From Bacillus renqingensis (GTDB taxonomy: Bacteria > Bacillota > Bacilli > Bacillales > Cytobacillaceae): a stretch of 64,000 nucleotides of DNA. Under the pieces are notes generated by a model. That model saw only the letters and a program-made list of their open reading frames with translations. It made no database searches and was not told the origin of the DNA. This document shows positions 61,685 to 64,000 of the stretch, piece after piece. The position numbers and the translations under genes were made by a program. The DNA is taken from positions 248,001 to 312,000 of the forward strand of contig NZ_JADDIU010000002.1 in the NCBI RefSeq assembly GCF_016464375.1. Reading direction: 5' to 3'. Position 1 is the first letter of the stretch; each line of letters opens with the position of its first letter.

Positions 61685-61713
61685 TTGAAATCATATATGA
61701 TTTGGTATATGAT
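61685..61713 (+). promoter_or_regulatory. Promoter with palindromic operator (copy 2)
   Basis: TTGAAA (61685-61690), 17 bases, TATGAT (61708-61713), with the perfect palindrome AAATCATATATGATTT (61688-61703). Drives the intact 3-hydroxyacyl-CoA dehydrogenase and probably the CoA-transferase genes. Same architecture as 57120-57148. Confidence 0.65.
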
Positions 61714-61776
61714 AATTTATATGAAATTACTTCAAATGTAATAAACACGGAAATCATGGGAAAAGGGGAAACGTGA

Positions 61777-62619
61777 ATGGAAAAGTTAACGGTTATTGGC
61801 TCCGGTGTCATGGGCCGGGGAATTGCTTATGTTGGAGCGCTTGGCGGTTATCGGGTTGCATTAAATGATATTAGCTCAGAAAACTTAGATAAAGCAAAAC
61901 TTTATATTGAAACGGAAATGACAAAAAGTGCCGAAAGAGGTTATTTAAAACACGAACAAGCTGCTGCTGCATTGCAAAATATTGAATATACAACTGATCT
62001 TGAGGCGGCTGCTGGAGACGCAGATGTTGTAATTGAGGCAGTATTTGAATTAATGGAATTAAAAGTCGAGGTATTTAAACAGCTCGATAAGATTTGTCCA
62101 AGTCATACCCTGCTTTCTACCAATACATCAACGATGAGCCCAACAGAAATCGCTGCCCAAACCTCAAGACCAGAAAAGTGTATAGCGATGCACTTCTTTA
62201 ATCCAGTTCACAAAATGAAGTTGATTGAAATTATTAGAGGCCTCGAGACATCAGACGAAACAATAGCAAAGGCAAAAGAAGTCGGGGCGAAATTAGGGAA
62301 AGAAACTGTTGAAGTTAATGAATTTCCTGGTTTTGTGACGAGTCGAATGAACTGCTTGATTGGAAACGAAGCAATGTACTTATTGATGGAAGGCGTTGCC
62401 TCGGCTGAAGATATCGACAAAGCGATGAAATTGGGATTGAATCATCCAATGGGACCATTAGAACTTGCAGATTTAGTAGGTTTAGATACTAGACTACGAA
62501 ATATGGAATATTTGTATAAGACATTAGGAGAAAAATACCGTCCATGTCCGCTGCTGATTAAATACGTAAAAGCGGGACGGCTAGGACGTAAATCCGGGCA
62601 AGGATTTTATAAATACTAA
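61777..62619 (+). CDS. 3-hydroxyacyl-CoA (3-hydroxybutyryl-CoA) dehydrogenase
   Basis: 280 aa, complete. N-terminal NAD domain with VIGSGVMGRGIAYVGALGG, LSTNTSTMSPTEIAAQTSRPEKCIAMHFFNPVHKMKLIEII (catalytic His in MHFFNP, Glu in KLIEII), and the C-terminal dimerisation domain GFVTSRMNCLIGNEAMYLL...HPMGPLELADLVGLD. Oxidises a 3-hydroxyacyl-CoA to the 3-keto form. The CoA-transferase genes follow after 31 bases. A truncated paralogue lies at 57209. Confidence 0.9.
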   Translation: MEKLTVIGSGVMGRGIAYVGALGGYRVALNDISSENLDKAKLYIETEMTKSAERGYLKHEQAAAALQNIEYTTDLEAAAGDADVVIEAVFELMELKVEVFKQLDKICPSHTLLSTNTSTMSPTEIAAQTSRPEKCIAMHFFNPVHKMKLIEIIRGLETSDETIAKAKEVGAKLGKETVEVNEFPGFVTSRMNCLIGNEAMYLLMEGVASAEDIDKAMKLGLNHPMGPLELADLVGLDTRLRNMEYLYKTLGEKYRPCPLLIKYVKAGRLGRKSGQGFYKY

Positions 62620-62650
62620 ATTTAGAAGGCTTAGATGGGAGGGGTAATGA

Positions 62651-63367
62651 ATGGAAAATATAATCCACTGTGAAAAATTAAAATCCGCTGAGGATGCGAT
62701 AAAGTGGATTCGGCACGGTGATCATGTACTTGTTGGCGGCTTTGGATTATGTGGAACGCCTTTCACATTAATTGATACGATCGCTGAATCCGACCATGCC
62801 AGAGAACTGACCATCATCAGTAACAACTTAGGAGAGGCCGGAAAAGGTCTTGGCAAACTATTAATCTCGAAGCATATTAAAAAAGCAATTGGCTCTTATT
62901 TTACATCCAATCGCGATGCAGTAAAGGCATGGAAAAGCGGCGAGCTAGAAATTGAATTAATTCCTCAAGGAACATTAGCTGAGGCAATTCGTGCCGGCGG
63001 TGCCGGGATTGCTGCGTTTTACACAAAAACAGCGGTCGGTACCCAGCTGGCTGAAGGAAAAGAAGAGCGCGTATTTAACGGTGAACGATACCTCCTGCAA
63101 AGAGGAATTCGTGCTAATGTGGCCTTAATCAAAGCCTTAAAGGCTGATACGATGGGAAATCTCATTTATTCCAAAACGGCAAGGAACTTTAATCCTATGA
63201 TGGCCACAGCAGCCGATTTAGTCATTGTTGAGGTGGATGAGATTGTTGAAGTGGGGACATTTGCACCTGAGGAAATTGTGACACCACATAATTATGTCGA
63301 TATCGTTGTGTTAAATGACCGCTACGAAAAGGTTGGGGGTGAGTATGTTGAACGTCACCGGAAATAA
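62651..63367 (+). CDS. 3-oxoacid CoA-transferase subunit A (ScoA-like)
   Basis: 238 aa, same length as B. subtilis ScoA. CoA-transferase family I alpha subunit with VLVGGFGLCGTPFTLIDTI, IISNNLGEAGKGLGKLL, QGTLAEAIRAGGAGIAAFYTKT. Transfers CoA between succinyl-CoA or acetyl-CoA and a keto acid. Overlaps the subunit B gene by 23 bases. GGGAGGGG ribosome site. Confidence 0.9.
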   Translation: MENIIHCEKLKSAEDAIKWIRHGDHVLVGGFGLCGTPFTLIDTIAESDHARELTIISNNLGEAGKGLGKLLISKHIKKAIGSYFTSNRDAVKAWKSGELEIELIPQGTLAEAIRAGGAGIAAFYTKTAVGTQLAEGKEERVFNGERYLLQRGIRANVALIKALKADTMGNLIYSKTARNFNPMMATAADLVIVEVDEIVEVGTFAPEEIVTPHNYVDIVVLNDRYEKVGGEYVERHRK

Positions 63368-64000
63368 GAGTGCGGCAGCACGAATTCGAATTGCCAAGCG
63401 AATTGCACAGGAACTTCAGGAGGGGACAGTCGTCAACCTTGGAGTCGGAATTCCAACTTTGATTCAAAACTATCTCAAGCCAGATAGTAAAGTATATCTC
63501 CAATCGGAAAACGGACTACTAGGAATAGGCCCAACCCCACCACCTGAAGAAATCGATATGGATTTAATTTCAGCAAGTAAACATCCGATTACATTTGGTG
63601 AAGGCGCATCAATTTTTTCAAGTTCCGACTCATTCGTGATGATTCGTGGCGGACACATTGATGTTGCTGTTATGGGGGCACTGCAAGTGAGTCAGACCGG
63701 TGAGATTGCCAACTGGGCGGTACCGGGTCAGGATATCCTTGGCGTCGGCGGGGCAATGGATTTAGTGGCAAATGCAAAAAAAATTATCATTGCTATCTCA
63801 CATGTCGCAAAGGATCAATCACCGAAAATTGTGAAAGAACTTACTTATCCAACTAGCGGAATCCGGCAAGCGGAAATGATTGTTACAGAAAAGGCGGTAT
63901 TTCGTATTGAAAACGGACAGCTACGCTTAGATGAGCTTTCCTCCGATACAACGCTTGAAGAAATACAAAAATTGACGGAAGCAGAGTTTATTGTTTCAGA
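63345..64000 (+). CDS. 3-oxoacid CoA-transferase subunit B (ScoB-like), cut by window edge
   Basis: 218 complete codons are visible from the ATG at 63345 (GGGGGTGAG just upstream); about the full length of the family, so only the last residues are missing. GTVVNLGVGIPTLIQNYL and the catalytic Glu in LQSENGLLGIGP are present, also VMGALQVSQTGEIANWAVPG. Forms the heteromeric transferase with subunit A. Confidence 0.9.
   Translation, partial: MLNVTGNKSAAARIRIAKRIAQELQEGTVVNLGVGIPTLIQNYLKPDSKVYLQSENGLLGIGPTPPPEEIDMDLISASKHPITFGEGASIFSSSDSFVMIRGGHIDVAVMGALQVSQTGEIANWAVPGQDILGVGGAMDLVANAKKIIIAISHVAKDQSPKIVKELTYPTSGIRQAEMIVTEKAVFRIENGQLRLDELSSDTTLEEIQKLTEAEFIVS

Noticed and set aside
1..64000. CRISPR arrays, prophage, insertion sequences, replication origin, integrase or attachment sites
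   Set aside because: No regularly spaced repeats, phage structural genes, transposase or integrase frames were found on either strand.

Overview
The window is chromosomal DNA of an endospore-forming member of the Bacillaceae (Bacillus/Neobacillus type). The evidence is low-to-moderate GC, strong AGGAGG-type ribosome sites, TTG/GTG starts, clear orthologues of B. subtilis racA, ykuD, cwlJ, sqhC, ppiB, exoA, ccpN, yqfL, dacC and cotH, and many spore-related genes. I see no prophage, insertion sequence or CRISPR array.

Layout. 0-9 kb: racA (cut by the window edge), a MerR/DUF3967 gene, a class V aminotransferase, ykuD, asnS behind a probable leader attenuator, a DUF2089/YvlB-like stress operon, and a lysine permease under a lysine riboswitch. 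9-16 kb: an EmrE-family transporter, a DUF1657/DUF421 set, a ~590-nt intricately foldable non-coding RNA (11850-12437), several small hypothetical genes, a methyltransferase and a VanW protein. 16-25 kb: a TetR regulator next to an orphan operator, a two-component system with an HtrA protease, cwlJ, mug, squalene-hopene cyclase, and a DUF2515 gene with no normal start codon at its ribosome site. 25-36 kb: a candidate ~118-nt antisense-oriented small RNA, ppiB, exoA, five tRNA genes (Leu-CAG, Gly-GCC, Pro-CGG, Ala-CGC, Met-CAT), an Fpg-like glycosylase, the ccpN-yqfL-ppdK gluconeogenesis/PEP module, and a Suv3-like helicase behind a LexA-type box. 36-47 kb: alpha-hydroxy-acid oxidase, LysM-GH18 spore hydrolase, dacC, the glycolate oxidase set glcE-glcF-glcD, a thioesterase, a frameshifted small gene and cotH. 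47-64 kb: an accessory catabolic region with two GntR-type regulators, a class III aminotransferase, a sugar-type ABC importer without its ATPase, a 2-hydroxyacid dehydrogenase, two aldehyde dehydrogenases, a DapL-like aminotransferase, a 3-hydroxyacyl-CoA dehydrogenase and a 3-oxoacid CoA-transferase (second subunit cut by the window edge).

How they work together. The 47-64 kb genes look like a transport, transamination, semialdehyde oxidation and CoA-activation route for an amino- or hydroxy-acid; the substrate cannot be read from sequence. This region also carries the scar of an old tandem duplication. The 5' end of a 3-hydroxyacyl-CoA dehydrogenase gene is joined to the 3' end of cotH at 57343, and a tail of the succinate-semialdehyde dehydrogenase gene sits at 61535 in front of the intact dehydrogenase. 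CcpN, YqfL and PPDK together control and carry out pyruvate/PEP interconversion.

The best candidates for undescribed biology are the large structured RNA at 11850-12437 and the small RNA at 25207-25324. Less certain but checkable are AUU as the best-placed start codon of three genes, a leaderless regulator mRNA, and a modular repeat placed right after stop codons.
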